Shown: piece by piece, positions 1-11,944 of the stretch
Numbering within the stretch: the first letter of the stretch is position 1
Layout of the letters: each line of letters opens with the position of its first letter
From: Taxawa tesnikishii (nom. ined.)
Taxonomy: Eukaryota > Ascomycota > Dothideomycetes > Dothideales
Reading direction: 5' to 3'
Length of the DNA stretch: 64,000 bases
Assembly (NCBI GenBank): GCA_030247885.1
Contig: JAPDRO010000019.1
Span: 186,001 to 250,000 of the forward strand
Position numbers and translations under genes: made by a program
Notes under the pieces: generated by a model
Database searches by the model: none
Told to the model about the DNA's origin: nothing
What the model saw: the letters and a program-made list of their open reading frames with translations, nothing else

Positions 1-2361
1 GGTCCATCAAGGTCAAGAAGTGGATAATTCGACAAAGGCCCTGTGCCTTGCTGCCAATCAGCAGCCGGGTGCCCATAATCTGTAGTATTCTCTGCAGAAC
101 CAGCCCCATCGCCCTCAAGGTGGGCAGCAGGCTTCGCTTGATGCCAATTTGTCTTTGTTCCAGAAGGGAGTATTGACATAAAGAAGGGCGCAGAGGGTGG
201 AGGCATCTTCTGACGAGCGAACTCCGCTTCACGGGCTTGCCACGCCTTGACAGCAAGGTTAGTCACAGCCGAATATAAAGCGCTTCTGCTACTTGTCAGG
301 ATTTCCGGCCAGCAGCGAAATGTGTCGTCGACCGCCTTCCAGGCCCTGTCTGACTGTACTCCGATTGCACGAGTGCGTAGCTCGCTGAGTAGGTATATAA
401 ACGCATGCCTGGACGCTGTCAGCTGAGCCTTTGACGCATCATAGACAGCTCGAACCATTGGAAAGCATTGCTTATGTGCCAAACAAAGCCTTGCATCGAC
501 TCGGTGCTCAAGATAAGGTTGTAGTGCTCTATTGAGGAACAAGAGATATCAAACAGCATGTCCTTCTCGTTTTGGGGCATGTTTACTCCCTTGTCAGCAT
601 ATCGACGCGGATGGTGCGCGCGCAACCGCATAATCCAAAGCGATACCTTAACAACCGATCCGGCCAGCAGGTGCAAGGGGATCGACAGGTCGAGTTTCTT
701 TAGGATTGATTGTTCCATATGGTTTCCGAATTCATCTAGCAGTCTGTCGGTTTGTGCGAGTGAAACTTCACCACTAGACAGTTTCGCCCAGCCGCTATCA
801 AAGGTTCCAATTGGGCTGCTCATCCCGCTTCGTATAAACCTCCCGATCTCATAACGCACAAGAACAAAGACCATCTCCGTGGGACCGGTGTACTCGACGG
901 GGAACACTTTCATGCTGGGATAGAGTTCACTGTCGTTCACGTTCCTCGGCGGCCTCATCTCAAATACATCAGGCACACCTTGTAGCGCTGTCGAGGCCAT
1001 CTCCGCCGCGCGAGCATCCAAGATCTTGATTTGCATGAGCAATCGGCATCGCATCTCTGCCTCGAATAACGACATGCTAGTGTCTGCACCGACGTTCAGA
1101 TGAAGCCCAATGCGCTGTGCAATGCGAATGGCGATTCCAGTTAGTATCCAAAAGGTGCTGTGATCGTGCGTCTCACGTGCAGAGATCTGTAGTTGACAGT
1201 CAAAAACTTCGTCCGACATCAAGTATTGGTTACAGTAGGCCAGCTGCGAATAATGCACTTACCAGGAAAACAGTGTAAGCCTGCAGTGTCATCAACTCTG
1301 AAGAACTTAGATATTTGGCCTTCAACAGAGCGCGGCGAGCACCAAGCTGATATCTCGCAAGAAGTGCCGATCTTGATTCACCAAATGTGCTCTGGCATAC
1401 GGAGTTGGATAATGAGGTTATTGCGGAGGAATAGATGGCGAAAAGAAGAGCGTTAACCTCTCTCGACACGTTTTCCAGATCGCTGCTTGCTTCGAGTACC
1501 AGCTGTTGTACCGAGGGTGAATGCAGAATCTTTGTGAGGGGATGCACGTTGTTGAGAAACGTTTGCCACAAGCGAAACATGTGCACGGTTGAAGGGTGAG
1601 TTGTAGGCAAGGCTGCGCTTTCCGAGTCCACCCCAAGAACAAGGTCGTTTGCACCAGGAGATTGATCGTCGGACAAGGACAGATTCTGCGCATCTTCATT
1701 GCGATCCGGAAAGGGCTCCTGCAGAAGGCCTTTTGGATCGTGGACCTTCGCGTATAGTTAGCAAATGGGCGATGAACAGTAATGAGGGCACCAAACCTCT
1801 TCGGCCAGAATCGCAGTCCACAGATTGCTAGAGGCTAAGTTCAACGTGTGCAAGCGGCTTCCGCAAGATCAACACGTACTTCTCAAACAACCTCGACTTT
1901 CCCTCTTGGACGATGAGCCGACCCATGGCTGCACGAACAGAAGCATCTCCAGCGGGCTCTGAGCTCGAAGAATGGGTTGCGGCCCTCCGATGATCTGATT
2001 CCTGGCGGTTGTTATTACCGGGATTGATGCTGTCACCGTCAATGGTTTCAATGTCAACACCGAGCCCTTTGAGCGCTTCCTCGTATCGTTGCAGCCGTGC
2101 ATGCAGGTCTGCTTCTGGCAATTTGCGCTTACGGCGCCGAGGTGGTGCTGGAGTACGGAAGACGCACTCGGTTCCGGCTTTCTTACAAGCTGAACAAGGC
2201 TCTTGCTTATCGCACTTGATCTTCTTCTGAGTGCACACGATGCAAGCGAACACCTTGGCGGAAGCTACGCCTGGCGTAGTCGCAGGGGTCACGTCGGGCG
2301 TTTCCATTTCGATGCCGTCCGACGATTGTCGCTCGATTCTGATACTGGAGCTTTTTCGCAT
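1..2361 (-). CDS. Zn2Cys6 fungal transcription factor (3' end off window)
   Basis: Nuclear regulator of the Gal4-type binuclear zinc cluster class. The zinc cluster lies near residues 40-66 with spacing C-X2-C-X6-C-X5-C-X2-C-X6-C, beginning CIVCTQKKIKC. A fungal-specific transcription factor domain follows, with recognisable blocks RLFENNLWT, FWILTGIAIRIAQRIGLH, MQGFVWHISNAFQW and HAFIYLLSELR. Five exons read on the minus strand: 2361-1880, 1827-1797, 1745-1263, 1186-456 and 408-1. The introns are 52, 51, 76 and 47 nt and restore known family sequence across every junction (for example FQW/HAFIYLL). More than 711 codons are present and the frame is still open at base 1, so the C-terminus is missing here. 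The start at 2361 is the first in-frame Met before the cluster. It diverges from an MFS exporter across a 462-bp shared promoter, so that exporter is a likely target; this is inferred from position only. Confidence 0.9.
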
Positions 2362-2823
2362 AGGAAGAGAATTCGATGGCAGCTTCTGCTGCCTGCAATA
2401 AAATCACATTGTGTGAGAATCAACAACGGAGGAAGAGATGGGGAGAACACAGAGGTACGGCTCCGAGACGCGCTGTTGGTCTTGGCATCGGGGCTTTCTT
2501 CTGTTTTTCGGACCCGAGGCCTAAATCGTCTCTCCGAAACAATCACCACCATACATATTCCATCCAAATCGGCAGGCTATGTGAACATCCGGGCCCGTAG
2601 GTGAGCCTGGGCTCCGAGATATAGGAGTTTCAGTCTGGATGGCTACAGGATAGAATGCACGCACATATAAGATGCCGCGCCCTGGTAGGTACACTTCGAC
2701 TGATACCTAACAACGCGTCTAAGATCAACATCAAAACATTCTTCACTTTCCTTTGTGGTTACTCTTCAACCCTCACTCTACGCTCTGTCAGTGATACACA
2801 GCACAGTGCTCCAGTAAACAGGA
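2362..2823. promoter_or_regulatory. Shared divergent promoter of the Zn2Cys6 regulator and MFS exporter
   Basis: The 462-bp gap separates two divergent start codons and has no convincing ORF of its own. It holds several CGG/CCG triplets, the half-sites that Zn2Cys6 dimers bind: CGG-N2-CCG at 2458-2465 and a longer inverted repeat listed separately. A ggctccgaga word occurs near 2459 and again near 2609. Joint or autoregulated control of both genes is plausible but inferred. Confidence 0.6.
2506..2539. promoter_or_regulatory. Inverted repeat TTTCGGA-N20-TCCGAAA, candidate zinc-cluster operator
   Basis: A perfect 7-bp inverted repeat, TTTCGGA at 2506-2512 and TCCGAAA at 2533-2539, with a 20-bp spacer. 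Each arm contains a CGG/CCG triplet, the usual recognition core of Gal4-type proteins. It lies inside the divergent promoter of a Zn2Cys6 gene and an MFS gene. The spacer is longer than in most known sites, so function is a guess. Confidence 0.4.
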
Positions 2824-4889
2824 ATGGCAACGCAGGATACCGTCTCCCGGCCCATGACCAAAGAGACCGCACAGCAGAAAACGACGTCAACGCCCACTAA
2901 CGAAGATCAACCTCCTATGGTTGAAAAGCAAGATGCATCTACTCCATCGGGTCCTGATTCTGGTGGGCCTCCTGAACCGGAATACCCTACAGGAAGCAGC
3001 CGTCTGTTGATCATGCTCTCGCTTTACCTGGCAGTGTTCCTTGTTGCTCTCGTACGCCGACATCTCGACTGAAATCACAGAACATCCCACTGACCAAACT
3101 GCAGGATAGGATGATCATAGCGACGGCAATCCCCGCCATCACAGACCATTTCCACTCCATCAAAGACGTTGGCTGGTACGGATCCGCCTACATGCTGACC
3201 GGAGCCTCCTTCCAGCTCATGTACGGTCGCATCTACACTTTCTATTCTCCGAAATGGGTGTTCCTTGCTGCTATCGGCATATTCGAACTCGGCTCCCTGA
3301 TCTGCGGGGTTACACCTAACTCGACAGCGCTGATCGTTGGACGCGCCATCGCTGGGCTTGGGTCTTGTGGGATCTTTTCTGGTAGCATGATCATCATGTT
3401 CCACTGTATACCGCTGGCGAAGCGACCCATGTGGACCGGCTTCAACGGCATGGTCTTCGGGATTGCGTCCGTTGCCGGACCTTTGCTTGGAGGAGTCTTG
3501 ACATCGAAAGCAACCTGGCGCTGGTGGTGAGCGTGTTCCATCTCCAAGCATATCAGACGTCACTGACAAGTTGCAGTTTCTACATCAACCTTCCTATTGG
3601 CGCCGTCGCAGCGCTGGTCATTTTCTTCATACTCAAGCTACCTTCGAACCCGGCACAGCCTAAGACCTGGAAAGAGCGGATCTCCAAACTTGATCCACTT
3701 GGGACACTGCTTCTTGTACCTGCTGTTGTTTGCCTACTTCTGGCCTTACAGTGGGGCGGCACGATCTACACATGGAACGATGGCCGCACGATTGCACTAC
3801 TCGTCCTGTTCGGTGTCTTGGTCCTCGCCTTTGTCCTGGTTCAGATATGGAAGAAGGAATCAGCCACCGTCCCGCCCCGAGTCTTCATGATGCGGACCGT
3901 AGCAGTAGGATCCTGGTGGTCCTTCTTCCTCGACGGGTCAATGACGACGCTCTTGTATTTCCTGCCGATCTGGTTCCAGGCCATCAAAGACGTAAACGCA
4001 GTTAAGTCCGGAATCATGAGCCTTCCCTTCATCGGTGGCCTCATCATCGCCAGCGTGGTATCCGGAATCCTCGTCACCAAGATCGGCTACTATACCCCTT
4101 CATGATCGCCAGCTCTTGTATCACGAGTGTTGGTGCCGGTCTCATCACTACTTTCACTACCACCACTGCCCATCCTAGGTGGATTGGTTACCAGTTCTTG
4201 TACGGCATCGGTAACGGATTGGGTATGCAGCAAGCGAGTGTTGGCATTCAGTGCTCGCTCGACAGGAAAGACATCGGTACGTAATGCCAGACAAAGCAAC
4301 ACTAGATGCCGTGTTTCCAACAGGCCGTCGGCATGAGTCGTCGAGTGCTCGCGGGAATGCCCTATGACAGCAGCCGTGCAGGACATCGAGCAGAATTCTG
4401 TCCGATCGACCATTCCTCTGCAGGCCGTGTCTTTAGGGGATATCCCTCTTGCTAAAGAGGCCTGTCGGGGACCAGCGCATCCTGGTCCTGTGAGTTAGAC
4501 CATGAATTTTGACCACATTCTGACCCCTACCAGGTACAGGCGTAAGCCTCATATTTTTCGTCCGACAACTGGGCGGCTCCATCTTCATCTCTGTTGGCCA
4601 AAACATCTTCGCAAACCATCTTGCGTCCGGGGTCACACGAGTCTCGAACATCGACCCGAGTCTCATCCTCAACACTGGTGCCACGGATCTTCGCAAGGTG
4701 ATCAGCGCGGCGGACCTCGAAAAGGTTCTGGAAGCCTACAACAGTGCCCTGGTGAACGCGTACAAGGTCTCCGTCGTCTGCGCATGCCTTACCGTCGTTG
4801 CTGCCGTCGCCTCACCCTGGATCAGTGTCAAGAAAATAGCGAAATCCGGAGCTGGTGCTGGCGCTGGCTCTGCACCGAGCAAGGTCTGA
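2824..4889 (+). CDS. MFS multidrug/toxin exporter (DHA-type, 14 TM)
   Basis: Plasma-membrane proton antiporter of the major facilitator superfamily, close to fungal toxin and drug efflux pumps. Exons are 2824-3051, 3105-3526, 3577-4276 and 4534-4889, for 568 residues. The N-terminus is a hydrophilic Pro/Thr tail of about 55 residues. Then come [19 protein letters not shown] (the DHA motif after TM1), [30 protein letters not shown] and GPLLGGVLT, with a [13 protein letters not shown] motif across intron 2. The last exon begins [20 protein letters not shown]. Introns 1 and 2 are 53 and 50 nt. Intron 3 is 257 nt, unusual here; joining DIG to TGVSLIFF needs that whole span removed, though small exons inside are not excluded. 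At 4097-4100 the frame breaks in a CCCC run inside the conserved GYYTPFMIA block; one more C restores it, so this is probably an assembly error. It is the likely target of the divergent regulator. Confidence 0.88.
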
Positions 4890-5737
4890 GCAAAGACTGG
4901 GAGCTTCTCATTGAGTTGGAAGAACAAGGTGAGGACCCGGGATCCCGGGAATGGATAGATTGCGCGTAAACAGTGGGACCACAGGACTGATATACTCCTT
5001 GTAAATACTTTCATAATCGGAAAAGCTAGCATGTAGTCGAAGTGTTCGGTGTGAAGGATTGGGACGTAGCATATAAGTTTCTGTCACCAACAGTCGAATA
5101 TGCCGCTTGGAGCGCTTTGCTTGCCTACCCGCTTGACTTTGAAACTGTTCTAGTTTGAGCCTTTGTCTGAACTCTGCTCCCGCTTTGGGTCATGCTATTG
5201 CGTGGGGTTAGTATGTAGAGGCATAAGGGGTAATAGGCGACTGCCAAATCGGGAAAAGCGAAGTAGGCGAAATACGCGAAGCTGTGCATAAGATCGCGTG
5301 CTCGCGTAGACTCGCGTATGGACTCACGTATAGACTCGCGTATGGACGCACGTATAGACTCGTGTGGGACGCGCGGACCTGGGCCTAACCCAAGTCGGTA
5401 GGTATAACTCTTACTGGCCTAGTGGACATCCGGTAGAAGAACACACACAGAAGCCGGCTCAAGCCCCCATTTCTAAGAGTCTCATGTCAACATCAATCGT
5501 TGCGACCGCCATCCTTCCCAGTCCGAAAGTCTCAAAAGAGCAAAGATCACGCGCACGCTGAACCCGCCATCCCACGCACCTAAATGGCGCGCAAACCCTC
5601 GATACAACGACCACATAACCGACCGACTAAACATACGCACGCCGCAAACCCATGCTCCCAACTAACAATTCCCACACACACATGATTTCCATATCCCGCC
5701 GCCGTAGCTGACCCTACTGTTACCCACGCTGATTGGC
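4890..5737. other. Convergent intergenic region
   Basis: Lies between the 3' ends of the MFS exporter (+) and the AAA ATPase (-). It holds the short tandem array listed at 5300-5372. Only short, non-conserved ORFs of 65 codons or fewer are present, and I see no gene. Confidence 0.6.
5300..5372. repeat. 12-bp minisatellite, unit gtatagactcgc
   Basis: About six imperfect copies of a 12-bp unit in which gtatagactcgc and gtatggac(t/g)cac alternate, so a 24-bp higher-order unit is visible. It is in the gap between two convergent genes. Confidence 0.8.
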
Positions 5738-8464
5738 CTAACCACCCCTCTCACCAAACTCCTTGGCCCAGTCTTCAAACTCTTTCAACCCGGCTTTACT
5801 GACCGAGGGCCGAATGTTGACCAGACTTTGCTGGAAATCAGCGAACTGTATGGGTCGGATGTCTTCGGGGCTCATGTGAAGCAACTTTTCGCCGAGAGAG
5901 CGCAGGGGACCCATAGCGGCGTCTTTGGCCAAGGCTGTGATGTCTGAACCGGAGAAGTCTGTGGTGTTTTGTTAGATGTATGTGGCTCTTCAAAACCAAC
6001 GATACCCGCAGGATGGAGGCGAACTGACCTTCCGTCAACATCACCAAACGATCAAGCTCCTTCTCGCCAATAGAGTGTTTCTGGTGACCCAGCAGCGTCT
6101 TGAGCTGCTTCTTGCGAACCCAGTCCTCTGGCAGCGGGATATACTGTCTCCTGACGAACCTCCTTCTCGCGGCCTCATCAATGGCCCACGGCAGATTCGT
6201 AGCCGCCAGCACGAGTACGCGACTCGCGTCGCCCTTTTCCTTATCCTTGTCACTAGTTTCCCTTCCCGCCGCCGCCTTGGCCAGGTCACTCCACTGGATC
6301 AAGAACTCCGTCTTGATGCGCCGTGTAGCCTCGTGCTCGCTGCCGCCCCCGCGAGCTGAGAGGAGCGAATCGATCTCATCGACGAAGATGATGCTCGGCG
6401 CCAGCGCCTTGGCGAGGGAGAACAAGGCTCGCACGAGTTTTTCGCTTTCGCCGAGGTACTTGCTGGTCAGACTGCTTGCGGATATGGCGAAGAAGGTGCT
6501 ACGACTCTCGGTTGCCACCGCTCGGGCCAGCATCGTTTTGCCTGTACCTGGGGGCCCGAAGAGAAGCATGCCACGTGCTGGCTCTCGCAATCCCATGAAG
6601 AGGTCTGGCCGGAGGAATGGGTAAACCACAGTCTCTTTGAGTGCTGATTTGGCGATCTCTAGGCCAGCGACGTCATCCCAATGTACTTCGTCGCCGTGGA
6701 TCACGATTTCGTTCAGAATTTGCTTGGCAGCTGCTTCGTCCACGCCCTTGGGTAAGTGTTTGAGGATGTGATTGACTTTGTTCTGCCACGCCGTTGATTC
6801 ACTTTCATGCTCAACACCGTCAGATTCGGTCAAGTCGGAAGAAGGCGGCGTAGTAGGTTCATCGGGCTTAGGCAGGCTTCTGTTGGTTTTGCGCGGTCGA
6901 CCTCGAGGTACGGACTCCATCCCGCTGCTGTTCTCCTCACCGCTGTGGCCGGCGAGGATGGCAGCTTCATCGAGTTTTCGCCGCTCTGCCGCAGCTGCAA
7001 CGACACCAATTGCTTTGCGCGGAATAGCCGGAGGTGCTTTCGGTTTTGAAGGGCTGGTGAAGGATGCCGAAGATGACGCTTGTGGACGAGGTTCTGGATA
7101 GAGGGATCTTGGTGGTGCTGCATTGGGTGGTTTTTGTACTTGGCAGGAGGTGGTGCAGGGTACTCTTTCCTATATGCCGGCATAGCAGGCTCGGATTTTC
7201 GCAAACGTGCCGGAGATTGCCTTCGTAATCTTGTCGCGTTAGGAGAAGTTACGGAGACTCTCGCTGGCGATTGCGAGGGCTGCTCTTGAGCAGCGGAAAA
7301 CATGTCTTCTCTGCTAGCGTTGAATGAATGAGATGGTAGTGGTGGGCTCATGACGGGATAGTCGGGGTATGGCGGTGGATGAGAGTTGGGGCGGCCCAGT
7401 TCAACTGCGTGATCCTCGCGCCTCTGTGACATGAACTCTGAGGGACTAGGCGGCCGTATCGGGTTGTCGCTGAGCGTGCGGTTCAATGGCCCTCGTGGAG
7501 CATCCAGCGCGTCGCGAGAAGGCTGACGTTCTACTAACCTCCTGGTATACGGATCCCAGGTAGTCGCTGTGTTCGAGCTGCTTCCGCCGTTAAGCTCACC
7601 GTTAGCCTGTTCGATACTTCCGAAACTCGCTCTTTGTATTGTGCCCCAGGCTTGTGTTGCTGCTTTCGCCGATGCGGGAGGTGGTCGACTGCGCAAAGTG
7701 GGAGCCATTTTCCCAGAAGAAGACCTATCCTTTCCCCCAGCTCTCAACGTCCGTAACATTCCTCCTTTCTTCTCCGGACTTGGAGTCCTTGATCCCTTTC
7801 GGTTGGGATCCACCACATGCGGCCCTATGGTAGCAGGCGGTGGAGAGAGCATTGCTGAGGCTGGCTGTTGCGGTGTGGATTGCGATCGCGGGATGTCTCT
7901 GCTAGAACTTTTCTTAGAAGTGTAAGACGGCCTCTTAGGCACGGATCTTATGGGCAAAGGCGGTGGCCGCGAAATTTCTTGGTAGTCTGTAGGAGGTATG
8001 GTTCCCTGTCCTAGCCAGCCAGATGGTCCTGGTTGGGAATCGTCGTGTAGCGGCAGGCTGCTTCTGGAATCCTTCGCTTGAGCTGGTTCGTTGGATATGG
8101 AAGCCTCGTTCGCTTCTGCGCGACTCTCGCTGAGTGCTTCCAGCAACTCCACACGCTCTTTGCATTGAAGTTCCATCTGACGTAGCGATTCCTGCAAAGC
8201 CCTTTCCGTCTCGGTTTTCGGACGCCAACTGGAGGGCATCTTGTAGGCATTGTGGTAGTAGATCTGATCGAGAGCATTGCGCCAGGAACGAAGGGCTTCT
8301 GATTCGTTGTTCTTGGGTGAAGGGGCGTGTCAGCTACTTTTACATACGAGGCAGTCGCATGACCTTTGACCCACCTGGCCTTCAAAGTAGACGGCTGTGG
8401 AGCAGATGAGGTAGCAGTCGTCGTACGTCTTCTGCATCGACGACGCGGGCTTTGAGCGCATCAT
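5738..8464 (-). CDS. SAP1: MIT-domain AAA ATPase (Sap1/Yta6, spastin-like meiotic clade)
   Basis: ATPase of the spastin/katanin/Vps4 clade, most like yeast Sap1 and Yta6. Exons on the minus strand are 8464-8375, 8311-7164, 7107-6029 and 5958-5738, for 845 residues. An N-terminal MIT-like helical hairpin (about residues 1-90, including [20 protein letters not shown]) is split by intron 1. A long low-complexity Ser/Pro linker follows. The C-terminal AAA module has Walker A GPPGTGKT, then [19 protein letters not shown], Walker [16 protein letters not shown], sensor 1 LVLAATN and the arginine-finger region [16 protein letters not shown]. The last exon, joined as [17 protein letters not shown], ends in a Vps4-type C-terminal helix. 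The middle intron (7108-7163) is the least certain: a one-base deletion near 7150 would equally explain the frame change. Function in yeast is poorly known; family members remodel microtubules or ESCRT assemblies. Confidence 0.9.
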
Positions 8465-8891
8465 GTCGGCGAGGGTCGGATGAGGCACATGCTATGTCCG
8501 CGAAGAAAGCAGAGGTATAGACTTGGTTGTGTTGTTGCGGGTCTCGGAGCGAGCGTGATGATGTCCGCAAAGGGTCCTGCTGCGCTTCGCTGTGCTGTGC
8601 TGTGCTGTGTCCCGCTGAGCCTTGCAGCGATGACGTACATAGTCCAACGTTTGCCCGTTCCGTCTTGTTGTTTATCTAGCCGATGTTGAATCAGGAAGTC
8701 TCTTCAGGCCATTTATAAGTCACGGCGAACAACATGGACCACTATCTCCTAGTCCTATGCCCTGTTCGTGTCCTTCACATGCTGCCGTTACCAAGAGTGA
8801 GCCCCTCACATCCCGCTTTCCACTTTCGGTAAGGTCAAACGCCATATCCGCTTTATCGCCGTACTCCATCTGGGCATTAGACACCCGCAAC
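8465..8891. promoter_or_regulatory. Upstream region of the AAA ATPase gene
   Basis: This 427-bp stretch holds the AAA ATPase promoter. It includes a (ctgtg)n-like run near 8590-8612. I see no supported gene in it. Confidence 0.5.
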
Positions 8892-9029
8892 ATGGCCCCT
8901 CCCAAGCCCAAGCCCCTTCAGCAACATGGTTTGGTGGATGCAAATGACGCCGAGTTTTATATGTTGGATATGTACAAACAAGAGGTCTTCCCAGAAGCCT
9001 TCATCGATTCAACGATTCAGATCATCTGA
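8892..9029 (+). CDS. Possible 45-residue small protein
   Basis: A short ORF starting MAPPKPKPLQQHGL and ending in DSTIQII. It is acidic in the middle with a basic Pro/Lys start. The same frame is open upstream to an ATG at 8757, which would add 45 residues, but the protein-like part begins at 8892. It ends 19 bp before the stop of the convergent membrane-protein gene. I recognise no family; it may be chance. Confidence 0.25.
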   Translation: MAPPKPKPLQQHGLVDANDAEFYMLDMYKQEVFPEAFIDSTIQII

Positions 9030-9048
9030 GCCATGTAGACCTATAATT

Positions 9049-11426
9049 CTAATAGGACCTATACCTTGCTTGCTGCTTCACCTCAGTCCTCGCCCCGAGC
9101 GCTAGCCGCCTGCTCATTTCATCCTCCGCCGCATCGCCAACCCAGCCCGGTATATCGTCTAGAACGGTGACACGATCCGTATCCTTCGCAACCCATAGCG
9201 GAATCCGCTCCGGTCCGACAACAGCGCCCAACCTCAACATGGTGAAAGCATCCAGCGAACTAGTCCAAAGCCCCCAGCGACACGCGTAGAGCGCCAGCAG
9301 GCTCAGACCGAGCAATTGCGCCGCAAGCAAGATAGAGACGACGATGATGCCAGCAGAGGAGATGACGGGCACTTGCGTATCGGATCCGAGATCGTAGTAT
9401 ATCATCATTGTGCTTTCGCTTGAGTTCTGCCACGTCAGGAGGATGTCGTTGGATACAAAGGCGGCTTGGGTCAACAACACGGACATGTTCCACCGTTGCT
9501 CGACCGACCGCTCGGTAGACGTGAAGAGCTCAAGCCAAGTAGCGACCTGGGAAGAAGCACTCTGCGTGCCGTTGATGCAGGGAAGATATGCCAGCGGTCC
9601 GAAAGGCAGGGTTCCGGTACACACTGCATTGGTTGGATCGGTGGGTGCGGTTTTGCTTTGCGCAATAAACGAGTTTTTGTCGAAGAGTGCGAGAGCGGTG
9701 TTCAAGAGAGGGCCTTTGTTTCGGACCATCGCGAGGTTAGTGATTTCGGATAGAGGTGGGCTTACCAGTGGCGGCGGTCTTGGATTGACGATAACCGTGC
9801 GACTTGCTGCTGAATATGGATTGCTGTGTGAGTGGTCAGCGGCGACGCGTATGCATACAGAGAAAACAACGAACCTGATCGGAGGGTCATAATAGTACCC
9901 GCTGTGACTTTGTGTTAGCAGCGGACGTATTCTGGGCCACCTTCATGGCTCACTTTGCTTGAACAATTCCACCCTCGTCCGGACAAGTTGATCCGCACAG
10001 CTCGTTGGGATCCTGGTCCAGAATGTCACCGAACTGCTGCCCGTTCGCATAGTTCGGGAGTTCGAAGTATCCAGCAGTTGTATCTACCGTCGCCTTGAAG
10101 TACTGCCCGCTCACGTTGACAAACAAAGTCTCTCGGAATTCTTGACGCTTGCGAGAGGCTTTCCAAGGTGACACGCGCTGATCGTCTGGCATGCAAGCAG
10201 TGAGCGTCCAGCCGTCGGATGCGTTGGCGTAGTGAGCGTAGAAGCTGCCTTCGAGCGTCTGGCAATCTGATGGAAAGTCATCCTTACTGATCGTTCCGTA
10301 GGAAGCCGAACTGTTGATTCGTGGTACAAACTGCTGGAGAACACCAGTGGAGAAGTTGCTAGGCAGTTGAGCAACGAATGGATAGAGCACCGAGGTTTCA
10401 TTCTGCAGAGGATTGATGTCGTTTATAAGAACCGCGTCGCCCCTACTGTAAATGCCGTTCACCATCTGTAGGTAGTTGAGAGATGCCATGACACCGCAGA
10501 ATATCTCATACTGCGCCATGTAATCTGCTATGCTTCCCGTGTCTTGAACCGCCCGAGTACAAATGGCCATAGTCTGGTTGGTCCACAGATGGGGCTGCAG
10601 ATCCGTGCTGCTGGTACTCTCGAGTGCATGTCGGAGTACAGTAACAGACTCGCCGTACTGGGGAGAGATGTCGTTCCTGCCGAAGGTGTCTTGGAGGTCG
10701 TTGAGACCCCGAACCCAGGATGGTTTGTTTGGCACTTTCATGGTTTTCTGCCTGAGAAAGATCTCTTGTAAGGGTGTTACAACAACACCTATCAATCTAT
10801 CAGTTAGATGTCTCCCGTATTTCCCAGGTGGTGCGTGACAGACCTAGTGCATTGATGACCACTGCGATGAGCAGGAAGAGACTGCCAATCCGTCTAACTC
10901 CTTTTGGTGTCCCCACTTGCAGTAGCACAGTCGGACTCGCCCAGCCCTTATCTGCAAGAGCAATGGTCTGTCGTAATGTGAGTTTCGTCCGGTGCGGGCT
11001 TCTCTGAACAAATGCCACGGCGGCCTTTGCGCACACTGCTGAAGTAAGGGGGACAGCTAGGACTGAAACGATCGACTGAATAACTCTGGCCGCCCTGAAC
11101 CACTGCACGTTCTTATTGTATACAGAGGTCTTTGGTAGCTGCCAATTTCGTTTTGTGATGTCCGAGTGGTACGAGGAGTATACGATAGGTCGGAATGACA
11201 AGACGCAAGTAACGGTCCAAGTAAACAGGGCCAAGCAGATGTAGGCAAGTACCGCAACAAAGATGAACCAAGGTCGACCAGGGTAAGCTGAAGCCTCATT
11301 CCTGTACGAATCCGGTATCTGCTCTTCTTGAGGGTCCTTCAGGGGAGAGTGCGAGGACCGAGATGTGTGGAGTTCCTCCATTTCCAGAAACGGATCCTTG
11401 TCTGTTGAGGCCATGGTATGGTCCAT
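9049..11426 (-). CDS. Fungal multi-pass membrane protein of unknown function
   Basis: Exons on the minus strand are 11426-10844, 10788-9954, 9901-9875 and 9823-9049, for 739 residues. The third exon is only 27 nt. The introns (55, 52 and 51 nt) have clean GT and AG borders. The N-terminus is hydrophilic. A first membrane segment, WFIFVAVLAYICLALFTWTV, is followed by two more near residues 110-200. A large loop of about 400 residues with spaced Cys and N-glycosylation sequons (NCS-like sites) looks extracytoplasmic. A final membrane segment, GIIVVSILLAAQLLGLSLLA, precedes a short cytoplasmic tail. This layout is widespread in Pezizomycotina proteins annotated only as hypothetical, and no catalytic motif is visible. 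Met at 11426 is preferred over 11558 because the extra 44 residues look like untranslated leader. Confidence 0.75.
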
Positions 11427-11944
11427 GATGTCTGGAACCGAAATCCCATCTTGAAGCACGGGGAGTTGGGGTGAACGTATCCAGGCTATATCAATCAGGC
11501 AGCGGTAAGTGATGTGCGACAGAGGATCTGCGGAGGATTGAGGCTGGGGTGACGCCAAGCTAGCGTGGTGAACGGGAGGCCCAAAATAGGTTCAAGTGGC
11601 TTGCAGTCAACACCAAAACCGGTGAAGGTCGTATTGCCAATCAGACCAGGCAAAGAGACGAAGAAAAGAAGCCAGATGTTCAAGCAATGACTCAGTCAAT
11701 ATCAGGACCAGCTTGTCCAAGAATTGCAGGACGAGAACGACGTGAAGGGGAAGCGGCGGAGAACAAACAGTGGTCAAGACACTTCCCCGCATCCGAGTTT
11801 AAAACGCCACATACGTGGAGCACCAAAGAACAGGGCAAAACAAGCGAGGGTGAGAGAGTGAACTTCTCGAAAAGGTATGTTTACAGTTTGCTATTAAAAG
11901 GCTTAGGGTACCCTTCCATCATGGTATCGTTACGGTCATGTCTC
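11427..11944. other. Intergenic region upstream of the membrane-protein gene
   Basis: Contains the promoter of the membrane-protein gene and the 3' flank of bli-3; both genes point left. I see no further gene or repeat. Confidence 0.5.

Noticed and set aside
4097-4100. Inactivated MFS exporter (pseudogene)
   Set aside because: The only break is one base in a CCCC run, like those in essential genes nearby; the rest of the frame and the splice sites are intact.
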